Assembly (NCBI RefSeq): GCF_000319245.1
Contig: NC_019814.1
Span: forward strand, 558,001-622,000
DNA from: Candidatus Kinetoplastibacterium blastocrithidii (ex Strigomonas culicis)
GTDB taxonomy: Bacteria > Pseudomonadota > Gammaproteobacteria > Burkholderiales > Burkholderiaceae_B
Length of the DNA stretch: 64,000 bases
Direction: 5' to 3'
The translations under genes were made by a program, and so were the position numbers. The notes under the pieces are model-generated. The model was not told the DNA's origin. It saw only the letters and a list, made by a program, of their open reading frames with translations, and searched no databases. How positions within the stretch are numbered: position 1 is the stretch's first letter; each line of letters begins with the position of its first letter. Below, piece by piece: positions 10,482-18,509 of the stretch.

Positions 10482-10731
10482 AATGTATATTTTTTGAAAA
10501 TTCTGAGATTAATCTTTCAACAACTGGAGACAAGCATGCACCATTATCCTTCCAAAACTTTACTCGATCTAAAGATATTTTTAATTTGTTTTCTGACGAT
10601 GAGCTAACAGGATTATAAAAACCTAAACGCTCTATAAATCTACCATCACGACGATTTCTAGAATCAGTAACAACTAAACTATAAAAAGGCCTCTTTTTTG
10701 ACCCACCACGTGCTAAACGAATAATAACCAT
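10474..10731 (-). CDS. rpsP: 30S ribosomal protein S16
   Basis: The 85-residue protein begins [20 protein letters not shown] and continues [21 protein letters not shown], the unmistakable S16 signature. It is needed for 30S body assembly. It is the first gene of rpsP-rimM-trmD and overlaps rimM by 8 bases. The C-terminal tail after about residue 75 is short and ends in HCV where the reading frame overlaps rimM. The 76-base spacer to tusA contains no clear terminator. Confidence 0.98.
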   Translation of the reverse strand: MVIIRLARGGSKKRPFYSLVVTDSRNRRDGRFIERLGFYNPVSSSSENKLKISLDRVKFWKDNGACLSPVVERLISEFSKNIHCV

Positions 10732-10807
10732 AATAACCCTAAAATTTAATAAATCATAAAACTTTTAATTCTATCAGTAATTAAGTATAAATTACAAAAA
10801 ATAAAAA

Positions 10808-11077
10808 TCAACGTCTTCTAATATAGATTACAATGTATTCTATCTCATTATCTATATATTTCTCTTTAAAAACTATAGAATTACCAGTCTGTTCTGCAAA
10901 AATCACAAAATCGTTTAATGAGTCTATATTGGAAGTACTAATAATACGTAAAATTTTACCAGTTTCCATTTTAGACAATGCTTTCTTTGTATTCAATATA
11001 GGAAGCGGACATGACAATTTTGAAACATCCAAGATATCGTCATAATGACATTCCTCATTATTATCAAATTTCTTCAT
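10808..11077 (-). CDS. tusA: TusA-family sulfurtransferase (SirA-like)
   Basis: An 89-residue single-domain protein of the TusA/SirA/YeeD family. The signature is DVSKLSCPLPILNTKKAL, with the sulfur-carrying cysteine at about residue 22 in the Cys-Pro-x-Pro motif. E. coli TusA passes sulfur from IscS toward 2-thiolation of tRNA wobble uridine; whether this member does that or serves another sulfur pathway cannot be told from sequence. It sits eight bases downstream of alaS and 76 bases upstream of rpsP, all on the minus strand, so cotranscription with alaS is likely. Confidence 0.85.
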   Translation of the reverse strand: MKKFDNNEECHYDDILDVSKLSCPLPILNTKKALSKMETGKILRIISTSNIDSLNDFVIFAEQTGNSIVFKEKYIDNEIEYIVIYIRRR

Positions 11078-11084
11078 AAAAAAC

Positions 11085-13706
11085 CTAAATTTTTTCTTTT
11101 ATAAAATCAAGCACATTGTCTAATATCTCTGGCAATTTAATATCATAATTACCACTCCCTGCAGACATATTATGACGACCCCCACCTTTACCATTAGTTT
11201 TAGACAATACTAAATTTATAATATCTTTAGCACTTACTAAACTTGTAATAGTATTTGAAACACCACAAACTATATCAGTTTTGCCACTAGGCAAGACTGT
11301 AACTAATAGCACTATAACATCATGAAAACGAGATTTCATTGAATCCACTATATTACATAACACATTGTGTTCTACATTATGAATAATTGACACTAGGACA
11401 CTAATATTTTTTATTAATTTAATAGTATCTACTGTAAAATTATCAACAATTAAATCAGCTATGTTCTTTTCCAAGAAAGAAATTTTCTTTTCTCGTTCTT
11501 TAATACAATTAATTTGATCAGTTACTTTAGCTACTATATTAGATATGCTTGTATTTAAAGAAGCAGAAAGGTCTAAACATGTATCATACTGAGACTGAAT
11601 AAATTTAAGAGCATTATTACCTGTAACAGCATCTATTCTCCTTACTCCAGATGAAACGCTACTTTCAGAAATTATTTTAAATAATCCTATATCTCCAGTC
11701 CTATTTACATGTGTACCACCACATAATTCCAAAGATGACCCTATTTGAACAACCCGAACATTGTCATCATATTTTTCACTGAACATAGCAATAGCACCAC
11801 TTTTTATAGCATCGTTGTATTCCATATTGCTTATGTTTACTAAGTAATTAGATAATATTTCCTCATTAGAAATTCTTTCTATTTCCTTTATTTGATCAAT
11901 ACTAACCGAAGAATCATGAGCAAAATCGAAACGAATCCTATCTGAATCAACTAAAGATCCTTTCTGTACTGCATGCATCCCCAAAACATTACGCAAAGCT
12001 TTATGCATAATATGTGTTGCAGAATGATTTCTTGAAATATTTTTTCTATTTTCTATATCTATAGAAGCCCTTAGAATATCTCCAACCTTTATCGACCCTG
12101 ATTCTAGATATCCAGCATGAACAAAAACACTAGAGAACAATGTAGTATTTTTAACAAAAAAATTTGCAGTATCACTAATTAAAAATCCTTTGTCTCCAAC
12201 CTGGCCACCAGATTCAGCATAAAACGGAGTTCTGTCTAAAATAATATTAGCACTATCTTTTGTTCCTATGCTATCTACAAATTTACTATCAACATAAATA
12301 GCTATTACTTTTGCAGATAAATCAAAGATTTTATATCCATCAAAAATTGTAGCAGGACCACTATAATTTATTAAAGCATTTGAACTCTTAAACTTTCCAG
12401 ATAGTCTTGCTTTATCTCTTTGTTTAGACATGGCCAATTCAAAAGATTCTATATCCACACTAATTCCATGCTCACGACAAACATCTGCGGTTAAATCAGC
12501 AGGGAAACCATATGTATCATATAAATTAAATAATATATCACCACTAAAAATATCTCCAGACTTCATATTATTTAAATTACTATTTAGAATTTTCATGCCA
12601 TTGGCTAAAGTTTCTATAAATCTTTCTTCTTCTTGTTTTAATATACGAATTATTAAATTAGAACCAGATACTATCTCTGGGTAAGCAGTACCCATTTCAT
12701 GAATCAGATCTGGAATCAATTTATAAAGAAAAACTTCATTTTCTCCTAGTTTATATGCATGTCTTAGAGCTCTTCTAATTATACGTCTTAAAACATAACC
12801 ACGACCATCATTAGCAGGTAATACACCATCCACTATGAGAAAAGCAGTAGCTCTTATGTGATCAGATATAACTTTTAAGGAATTATTAGACAAATCATCA
12901 ATATTAATTAAACTAGCAGAAGATTTAATTAAATTTTTAAATATGTCTATATCATAATTGGAGTTTACTCCCTGTAAAACAGCAGCTATTCTTTCTAGAC
13001 CCATTCCGGTATCAATGCATGGTGTAGATAGAGTCGTAATTTCACCATTAACATCGATATAAAACTGCATGAAAACCAAATTCCATATCTCTACATATCT
13101 ATCACCATCAGAATCATCTGTACCCGGAGGTCCTCCATATACATCAGATCCATGATCATAGAATATTTCTGAACAAGGACCACATGGACCAACATCAGCC
13201 ATCTGCCAAAAATTGTCAGAAGCATACTTTGATCCCTTATTATCCCCTATTCGTATAATTACATCTGGATCCAAACCAATTTCTTTATTCCAAATATTGT
13301 AAGCTTCATCATCATCGTAATATACCGTTACAAGTAACTTATTCTTTGGTATTTTATATATTATAGTTAGTAACTCCCATGCATAATGTATAGCCTCTCT
13401 CTTAAAATATTTTCCGAAACTAAAATTTCCTAACATTTCAAAAAATGTATGATGCCTGGCTGTATAACCAACATTATCAAGATCATTATGCTTTCCTCCA
13501 GCTCTAAAACAACGCTGTGATGTAACGACACTCTTATAATTACTAACTTCATATCCAGTAAAAATATCTTTAAACTGAACCATTCCTGAATTTGTAAATA
13601 ATAATGTTTGATCATTTTTTGGAACAAGAGAAGAAGAAGGCAGTATAGTATGTCCCTTCGACTCAAAGAATTTTAAAAACTTAATACGTATATCTGATGT
13701 TTTCAT
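11085..13706 (-). CDS. alaS: Alanyl-tRNA synthetase
   Basis: Class II synthetase that charges tRNA-Ala and hence also the tRNA-like domain of tmRNA. The 873-residue protein starts SDIRIKFLKFFESKGHTILP; motif 2 is in the FEMLGNFSFGKYFKREAI region. The editing domain carries the zinc and catalytic residues HSATHIMH and CGGTH, and the C-terminal C-Ala domain ends with GKGGGRHNMSAGSG. Full length compared with E. coli AlaS (876). tusA follows eight bases downstream. A perfect 17-bp inverted repeat lies 38 bases upstream of the ATG (see the separate entry). Confidence 0.98.
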   Translation of the reverse strand: MKTSDIRIKFLKFFESKGHTILPSSSLVPKNDQTLLFTNSGMVQFKDIFTGYEVSNYKSVVTSQRCFRAGGKHNDLDNVGYTARHHTFFEMLGNFSFGKYFKREAIHYAWELLTIIYKIPKNKLLVTVYYDDDEAYNIWNKEIGLDPDVIIRIGDNKGSKYASDNFWQMADVGPCGPCSEIFYDHGSDVYGGPPGTDDSDGDRYVEIWNLVFMQFYIDVNGEITTLSTPCIDTGMGLERIAAVLQGVNSNYDIDIFKNLIKSSASLINIDDLSNNSLKVISDHIRATAFLIVDGVLPANDGRGYVLRRIIRRALRHAYKLGENEVFLYKLIPDLIHEMGTAYPEIVSGSNLIIRILKQEEERFIETLANGMKILNSNLNNMKSGDIFSGDILFNLYDTYGFPADLTADVCREHGISVDIESFELAMSKQRDKARLSGKFKSSNALINYSGPATIFDGYKIFDLSAKVIAIYVDSKFVDSIGTKDSANIILDRTPFYAESGGQVGDKGFLISDTANFFVKNTTLFSSVFVHAGYLESGSIKVGDILRASIDIENRKNISRNHSATHIMHKALRNVLGMHAVQKGSLVDSDRIRFDFAHDSSVSIDQIKEIERISNEEILSNYLVNISNMEYNDAIKSGAIAMFSEKYDDNVRVVQIGSSLELCGGTHVNRTGDIGLFKIISESSVSSGVRRIDAVTGNNALKFIQSQYDTCLDLSASLNTSISNIVAKVTDQINCIKEREKKISFLEKNIADLIVDNFTVDTIKLIKNISVLVSIIHNVEHNVLCNIVDSMKSRFHDVIVLLVTVLPSGKTDIVCGVSNTITSLVSAKDIINLVLSKTNGKGGGRHNMSAGSGNYDIKLPEILDNVLDFIKEKI

Positions 13707-13743
13707 TAAAAAACTAGCTAAATAAAGAAATTAAATTTAAATA

Positions 13744-13787
13744 CCCAATTCATTAATTTTCTATTTATAAAAAATTAATGAATTGGG
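13744..13787 (-). promoter_or_regulatory. Perfect 17-bp inverted repeat upstream of alaS
   Basis: Arms 13744-13760 and 13771-13787 are exactly complementary, with a 10-base loop. On the alaS strand the loop contains TATAAA, a good match to a -10 box, so the palindrome flanks a possible promoter 38 bases before the alaS ATG. E. coli AlaRS is known to repress its own gene by binding a palindrome around its -10 region, which makes an operator plausible. A terminator for the upstream AscD-like gene is the alternative, but no T-run follows the stem on that strand. Confidence 0.5.
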
Positions 13788-13951
13788 AAAATTACTATAA
13801 TTATATTAAGAAAAATAATCATTAAAAAAAACAAAATGAAAATTATTAATCTAATCTAATATAATTATAAAATTTAAATAATAAGAAACCTAAACAATAC
13901 ATCAAATGTACAGTAAAATATACCAATATATAATAATTTGACCAATGTAAC

Positions 13952-13979
13952 AGCCAATATTAATAAGTGAATATTGGCT
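13952..13979 (-). terminator. Hairpin downstream of the AscD-like reductase gene
   Basis: Arms 13952-13961 and 13970-13979 form a perfect 10-bp AT-rich stem with an 8-base loop, 55 bases after the stop of the minus-strand reductase gene. No good T-tract follows on the minus strand, so this is at best a weak intrinsic terminator. The remainder of 13707-14034, apart from the alaS-proximal palindrome, shows no gene or RNA that I recognise. Confidence 0.35.
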
Positions 13980-14034
13980 AAAAATTTTTTGCAATAAACA
14001 CCACTATCAATCCATACAACTTCCACAAAAGCAA

Positions 14035-15045
14035 TTAATCATACAAATAAAAAGGATCAGCAAAAAAATTAGAGCATTTCAAATTGCATTGTGAAATAAA
14101 ATTAATCCTAGCTAATTCAACAATATCTGGAGAGCCACTTGCGTATACTTCGTATTCTATCATATCAGGTATATCTTCCATAACCACATTATGCACATCA
14201 CCGACTTTACCATTCCAATCATAATTTGTTGTTAACTTGTTTGAAACAACTGGAGTATAATGGAGATTGGGTATTGTTTTTATCCAAGAATCTATTAGAT
14301 CTCTCATATACATGTCCTTAATATTCTTAACACTCCAGTATAAATATATAGGTCGCCATTTCCTAAAAAGAAGTATGTATTCAATCATTGATTTAATTGG
14401 TGCAAAACCTGTGCCACCAGCTAGAAATATAATTGGATTGCAGCTCTCTTTTTTTAAAGTAAAATTACCAAATGGACCCTCTAAATTCATAAGATCATTT
14501 ATCTTAAATATTCTACTAGAATCATATCCAAATAATTTATCAGTAAAATAGCCGCCACGAAAATGACGAATATGAAAATTTAGAATATTATTTATACGAG
14601 GAGAGTTTGAGATTGAATAACTTCTTCTAATATTTCTATCTAGAACTATGTCTATATATTGACCTTCTTTAAATATAAAAGGACGACTACTCAATAACTT
14701 GATATCCAAAGAAATAACATTATCAGCAACCTTCTCCATTGATACAATTTTTCCTATATGCTTCTGTATCAATAGATCTACTTGTTCTACAACCATATCA
14801 GATAATGGATAAGATCTACAAGCAAGTATATTGAGATCAGAATTATCATTATTGGAAATTTTTTTCAAATAATTTTTTGTTTCAAATAAACCAGATAGCA
14901 CTTTACATTCGCATCTTTTACAATCACCCATTTTACAACCATGTGGAAAATCTATCCCTGATTCTATTGCTGATTCCAATATAGATTTGCTTGCTTCTGC
15001 AACAAACTTCTCATCACTTGGTTTTATAGTGATACTAAAACTCAT
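14035..15045 (-). CDS. AscD-like [2Fe-2S] ferredoxin/FAD/NAD(P)H reductase
   Basis: A three-part electron-transfer protein. Residues 1-90 are a plant-type ferredoxin with cluster cysteines in HGCKMGDCKRCECKVL and ILACRS. Then comes an FAD-binding barrel with RSYSISNSP, and an NAD(P)-binding domain beginning IIFLAGGTGFAPIKSMI. This is the layout of proteins annotated as CDP-6-deoxy-3,4-glucoseen reductase (AscD) and of oxygenase reductases. In Burkholderiales, genes labelled this way are common and their real partner is usually unknown. I prefer ATG 15045 (MSFSITIKPS) over ATG 15066: homologues start MSF and AAGGTG lies just upstream. No oxygenase or sugar-dehydratase partner is nearby, so the substrate is unknown. 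Confidence 0.8.
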   Translation of the reverse strand: MSFSITIKPSDEKFVAEASKSILESAIESGIDFPHGCKMGDCKRCECKVLSGLFETKNYLKKISNNDNSDLNILACRSYPLSDMVVEQVDLLIQKHIGKIVSMEKVADNVISLDIKLLSSRPFIFKEGQYIDIVLDRNIRRSYSISNSPRINNILNFHIRHFRGGYFTDKLFGYDSSRIFKINDLMNLEGPFGNFTLKKESCNPIIFLAGGTGFAPIKSMIEYILLFRKWRPIYLYWSVKNIKDMYMRDLIDSWIKTIPNLHYTPVVSNKLTTNYDWNGKVGDVHNVVMEDIPDMIEYEVYASGSPDIVELARINFISQCNLKCSNFFADPFYLYD

Positions 15046-15066
15046 AGTCACCTTGTTTAAATTCAT

Positions 15067-15682
15067 ATGAATTAAAATTTAACAAATATTACTAAAGTTA
15101 ATATATGTTTTCATAAAACATGGATATTAAGTATTTAGACATATAAATGCAAATTACAATTTAAATCACCAATAAAAAAACTATTGATAGTAACTATATA
15201 TAAATAACATTTTTTATTTAATTATTAATCTCTGGATTTGCAAAAAACCAACATTTAATTTATATACAAGTAACAATTTTTTTATAAAACAAAATCTTAT
15301 GCTTTATTAAAATTAATTTTTTAAAAATTTTATTTTATACAAGAAAAGCCAATTAATAATTAGCAATTAACAGTGTTTAATGGTTATAAACATAATGATA
15401 GTTTATAAAATATAGAAATTATGGAATAAAAATACATAATTATATTTTCAATAATAATCCTTAGAAAATTATAATGATTATTGACTAGTAGTAAATTACT
15501 GTTAAACTCAATCAAGTATTAGTCGCAGCTACAAAATACGATATACATAATTATATCGTTTTCATATCACTTGTTAAATCAACCATTTAATGACCGTGCT
15601 TGATGATAATTTTTCTTATTAAGATATAGAAAAGTTAAAATTTATAGTTCATGGTTATATGTAATCAAAAATAATAATCGCA
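15067..15682. other. 616-bp gap upstream of rho, nothing recognised
   Basis: Very AT-rich divergent spacer between the AscD-like reductase gene and rho. All frames are broken by frequent stops, and I found no tRNA, strong hairpin or recognisable gene remnant. trxA, which commonly precedes rho in betaproteobacteria, is not here as an intact gene. The region presumably contains the promoters and 5' leaders of both flanking genes. Confidence 0.6.
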
Positions 15683-16939
15683 ATGCATCTAAACGAACTA
15701 AAGACGCTACATGTTTCACAATTGCTAGAAATAGCCTTAAGCTTAGAAATAGATAATGCTAACCGCTTACGCAAACAAGAATTGATGTTTGCAATAATGA
15801 AAAAACGAGCCAAACAAGGAGAACAAATCTTTGGCGATGGAGTATTAGAGGTTTTACCAGATGGATTTGGATTCCTTAGATCTCCTGAAACATCATATCT
15901 AGCTAGTACTGATGATATATACATATCCCCATCTCAGATAAGAAGAATAAATCTACATACTGGAGATTCAATAGAAGGAGAAGTTCGTACACCAAAAGAT
16001 GGAGAGAGGTATTTTGCATTAGTTAAAGTTGATAAAGTAAACGGAGTTACTCCAGAATTACTTAAGCATAGAATTATGTTTGAGGACTTAACACCTCTAC
16101 ATCCTTGCCAGCATATGCGCCTAGAGAGAGAGATTAAAAGCGAAGAAAATCTAACAGGCAGAATACTAGATGTATTCTCTCCAATTGGCAAAGGTCAGAG
16201 AGGACTGATAGTTGCTAGCCCTAAATCAGGCAAAACTATTATGATGCAGCATATAGCACATGCTATTGCATCTAATTTTCCAGATGCAATACTAATAGCA
16301 TTGTTAGTAGATGAACGTCCTGAAGAAGTCACTGAAATGCGACGTACTGTTAAAGGTGAAGTAGTAGCTTCTACATTCGATGAGCCAGCAACAAGACATG
16401 TACAAGTAGCCGAGATGGTCATTGAAAAAGCAAAAAGATTAGTTGAAATGAAGAAAGATGTAGTTATTATACTGGACTCAATAACAAGATTAGCAAGAGC
16501 ATATAATACTGTTGTTCCTTCCTCTGGAAAAGTTTTAACTGGTGGCGTTGATGCTAATGCTCTACAACGCCCTAAAAGATTTTTTGGGGCTGCTAGAAAT
16601 ATAGAAGAAGGAGGATCTCTGACTATTTTAGGAACTGCTCTTATAGAAACAGGTAGTAGAATGGATGAAGTTATCTATGAAGAGTTTAAAGGAACAGGAA
16701 ACTCAGAAATACATTTAGAAAGGCGTATAGCAGAAAAACGAGTATACCCTGCTATTAACTTAAATAAATCCGGAACAAGACGAGAGGAATTATTAATTAA
16801 ACCTGAGATTTTACAAAAGGTTTGGGTTTTAAGGAAATTCATACATGACATGGATGAAATAGAATCCATGGAATTTATATTGGACAAAATGCGAAACACA
16901 AAAAACAATAACGATTTCTTTGATATGATGAGAAAGTAA
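15683..16939 (+). CDS. rho: Transcription termination factor Rho
   Basis: Hexameric RNA helicase/ATPase that ends transcripts lacking intrinsic terminators. The start [20 protein letters not shown] is family-standard. The N-terminal RNA-binding cold-shock-like domain includes [20 protein letters not shown]. Walker A is ASPKSGKT with its lysine at residue 184, the same number as in E. coli. Walker B is [16 protein letters not shown], and the Q-loop appears as [19 protein letters not shown]. Length 418 matches E. coli (419). Many operons here lack clear intrinsic terminators, so Rho probably carries much of the termination load. Confidence 0.99.
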   Translation: MHLNELKTLHVSQLLEIALSLEIDNANRLRKQELMFAIMKKRAKQGEQIFGDGVLEVLPDGFGFLRSPETSYLASTDDIYISPSQIRRINLHTGDSIEGEVRTPKDGERYFALVKVDKVNGVTPELLKHRIMFEDLTPLHPCQHMRLEREIKSEENLTGRILDVFSPIGKGQRGLIVASPKSGKTIMMQHIAHAIASNFPDAILIALLVDERPEEVTEMRRTVKGEVVASTFDEPATRHVQVAEMVIEKAKRLVEMKKDVVIILDSITRLARAYNTVVPSSGKVLTGGVDANALQRPKRFFGAARNIEEGGSLTILGTALIETGSRMDEVIYEEFKGTGNSEIHLERRIAEKRVYPAINLNKSGTRREELLIKPEILQKVWVLRKFIHDMDEIESMEFILDKMRNTKNNNDFFDMMRK

Positions 16940-16998
16940 AAGCCAAATTACACTATAGGCAAATAAATAATTCAAAGTAAATATTTCCAGATCATGAC

Positions 16999-17685
16999 AT
17001 GATAAATAATGTAAAAATAACAGAAAGACCCACTGTAATATTACCACCTAATTCTAAAAAAGTTCTTCTACATTCTTGTTGTGCCCCATGTTCTTGTGAA
17101 GTAATGGAAATAATGACAGAATCACACGTAGAGTATGAAATATTTTTTTATAATCCAAACATTCATCCGAAACAAGAATACGAAATAAGAAAAAGAGAGA
17201 ATATTAGATTTGCGGAAAAAAACAACATAAGATTCATAGATGCTGATTATGATACTGATAATTGGTTTGCTCGGGTAAAGGGATTAGAACACTCACCAGA
17301 AAGAGGAGACAGATGTACAATTTGTTTTGATATGAGATTTGAAAGAACCGCTTTATATGCTCATGAACATGGTTTTGATACTATCACAAGTTCTTTAGGT
17401 ATTTCTAGATGGAAGGATATGGATCAAATTAACTCAGCAGGGATACGAGCATCTTCCAAATATAATAATTTAATCTACTGGACATATAATTGGCGCAAGA
17501 AAGGTGGCTCTCAAAGAATGATAGCAATTAGCAAGAGAGAAAAATTCTATCAACAAGAATATTGTGGATGTGTATATTCACTAAGAGATACCAATAAATT
17601 TAGAATATCTCATGGATCGGAACGAATACAAATTGGCATTAAGTTCTATGATGAAGAATATAAAAAAACTAAGAATATTATTTAA
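16999..17685 (+). CDS. queH: Epoxyqueuosine reductase QueH
   Basis: Catalyses the final step of queuosine synthesis, reducing epoxyqueuosine to queuosine at the wobble position of tRNAs; it is the non-homologous replacement for the cobalamin enzyme QueG. Family (former DUF208) signatures are the N-terminal [15 protein letters not shown] with vicinal cysteines, then [17 protein letters not shown] and, near the C-terminus, EYCGCVYS; these cysteines bind the cluster and second metal. Also conserved is the [15 protein letters not shown] segment. Length is 228. It lies 59 bases after rho on the same strand; its 3' end overlaps the 3' end of the ZIP gene by eight bases. No other queuosine gene is in the window. 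Confidence 0.9.
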   Translation: MINNVKITERPTVILPPNSKKVLLHSCCAPCSCEVMEIMTESHVEYEIFFYNPNIHPKQEYEIRKRENIRFAEKNNIRFIDADYDTDNWFARVKGLEHSPERGDRCTICFDMRFERTALYAHEHGFDTITSSLGISRWKDMDQINSAGIRASSKYNNLIYWTYNWRKKGGSQRMIAISKREKFYQQEYCGCVYSLRDTNKFRISHGSERIQIGIKFYDEEYKKTKNII

Positions 17686-18490
17686 TACCAATAAAGCAAC
17701 TACATTGACATAGATAATTATGACCAAGATTAGTAATTAAATATGTAATAGCAATGCCAACTATTACAAAAATTAATTGAGGAATATGAGCAGTTGGATA
17801 TTCCTGTTCATGCATACTAGGTATTAAATCTGATATTGATATGTATATAAAACTACTTGCAGCTATTACCAAAACATATGGGGTTATTTGTTGAATATTC
17901 TGTAAAATAAAATATCCGAACAAACCACCTATAGATGAACATAAGCTTGAAGCAAGAATCATACAAAAAATTCGTCTTCTATGGAAACCAGCATTTCTCA
18001 AAACTACAAAATCACATAATTTATGAGGAACCTCATGTGTAATAATAGATAATGCTGTCAAAACACCTAATAAAGGAGAAGCTATAAATGATGCTGAAAT
18101 TAATACGCCATCAGAAAAATTATGTAACGAGCTTCCTATTAAAATTATTACACCACCGTTACCAGCATCATGCCTATCATGACCATGGCTATGTCCATGA
18201 CCATCACCTTCATAATGATGATTATGCCTAATCAATGATATTTTTTCTAATATAAAGAAACCTACTATTGAAACTAACATTGCTAATAATAAAACATCAG
18301 ATTTCTCTGGAATATCATTAAATGCCTCTGGAAGCAAATGCAAAAAAGATACTGATAAGAAAACCCCTACGGATAAACTAACCATATAATGCAAATATTT
18401 GGAAAATATATTATATGTTAACCAATTAGCCATGCATACGGCTATCAAACCACTAGAAATTGTAGTTACCAATATATATAAAATTATCAT
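17678..18490 (-). CDS. ZIP-family divalent metal (zinc) transporter
   Basis: Inner-membrane transporter with about eight hydrophobic helices. The metal-site helices are visible: [13 protein letters not shown] (helix IV) and [17 protein letters not shown] (helix V, the classic ZIP HExPHxxxDF pattern with Lys-Leu-Cys in the variable part). Between helices III and IV is a histidine-rich loop, [20 protein letters not shown], typical of zinc-binding regulatory loops. The open frame begins at 18544, 35 bases inside polA. I place the start at ATG 18490 ([10 protein letters not shown]), which begins at the first membrane helix and leaves a 19-base spacer. Exact metal specificity is not determinable. 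Confidence 0.88.
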   Translation of the reverse strand: MIILYILVTTISSGLIAVCMANWLTYNIFSKYLHYMVSLSVGVFLSVSFLHLLPEAFNDIPEKSDVLLLAMLVSIVGFFILEKISLIRHNHHYEGDGHGHSHGHDRHDAGNGGVIILIGSSLHNFSDGVLISASFIASPLLGVLTALSIITHEVPHKLCDFVVLRNAGFHRRRIFCMILASSLCSSIGGLFGYFILQNIQQITPYVLVIAASSFIYISISDLIPSMHEQEYPTAHIPQLIFVIVGIAITYLITNLGHNYLCQCSCFIGIK

Positions 18491-18509
18491 ATTTAAAAAT
18501 AAATTATGC

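Noticed and set aside
15655-15924. Minus-strand open frames across rho
   Set aside because: Rho is full length with all motifs; opposite-strand frames here are codon-bias shadows.
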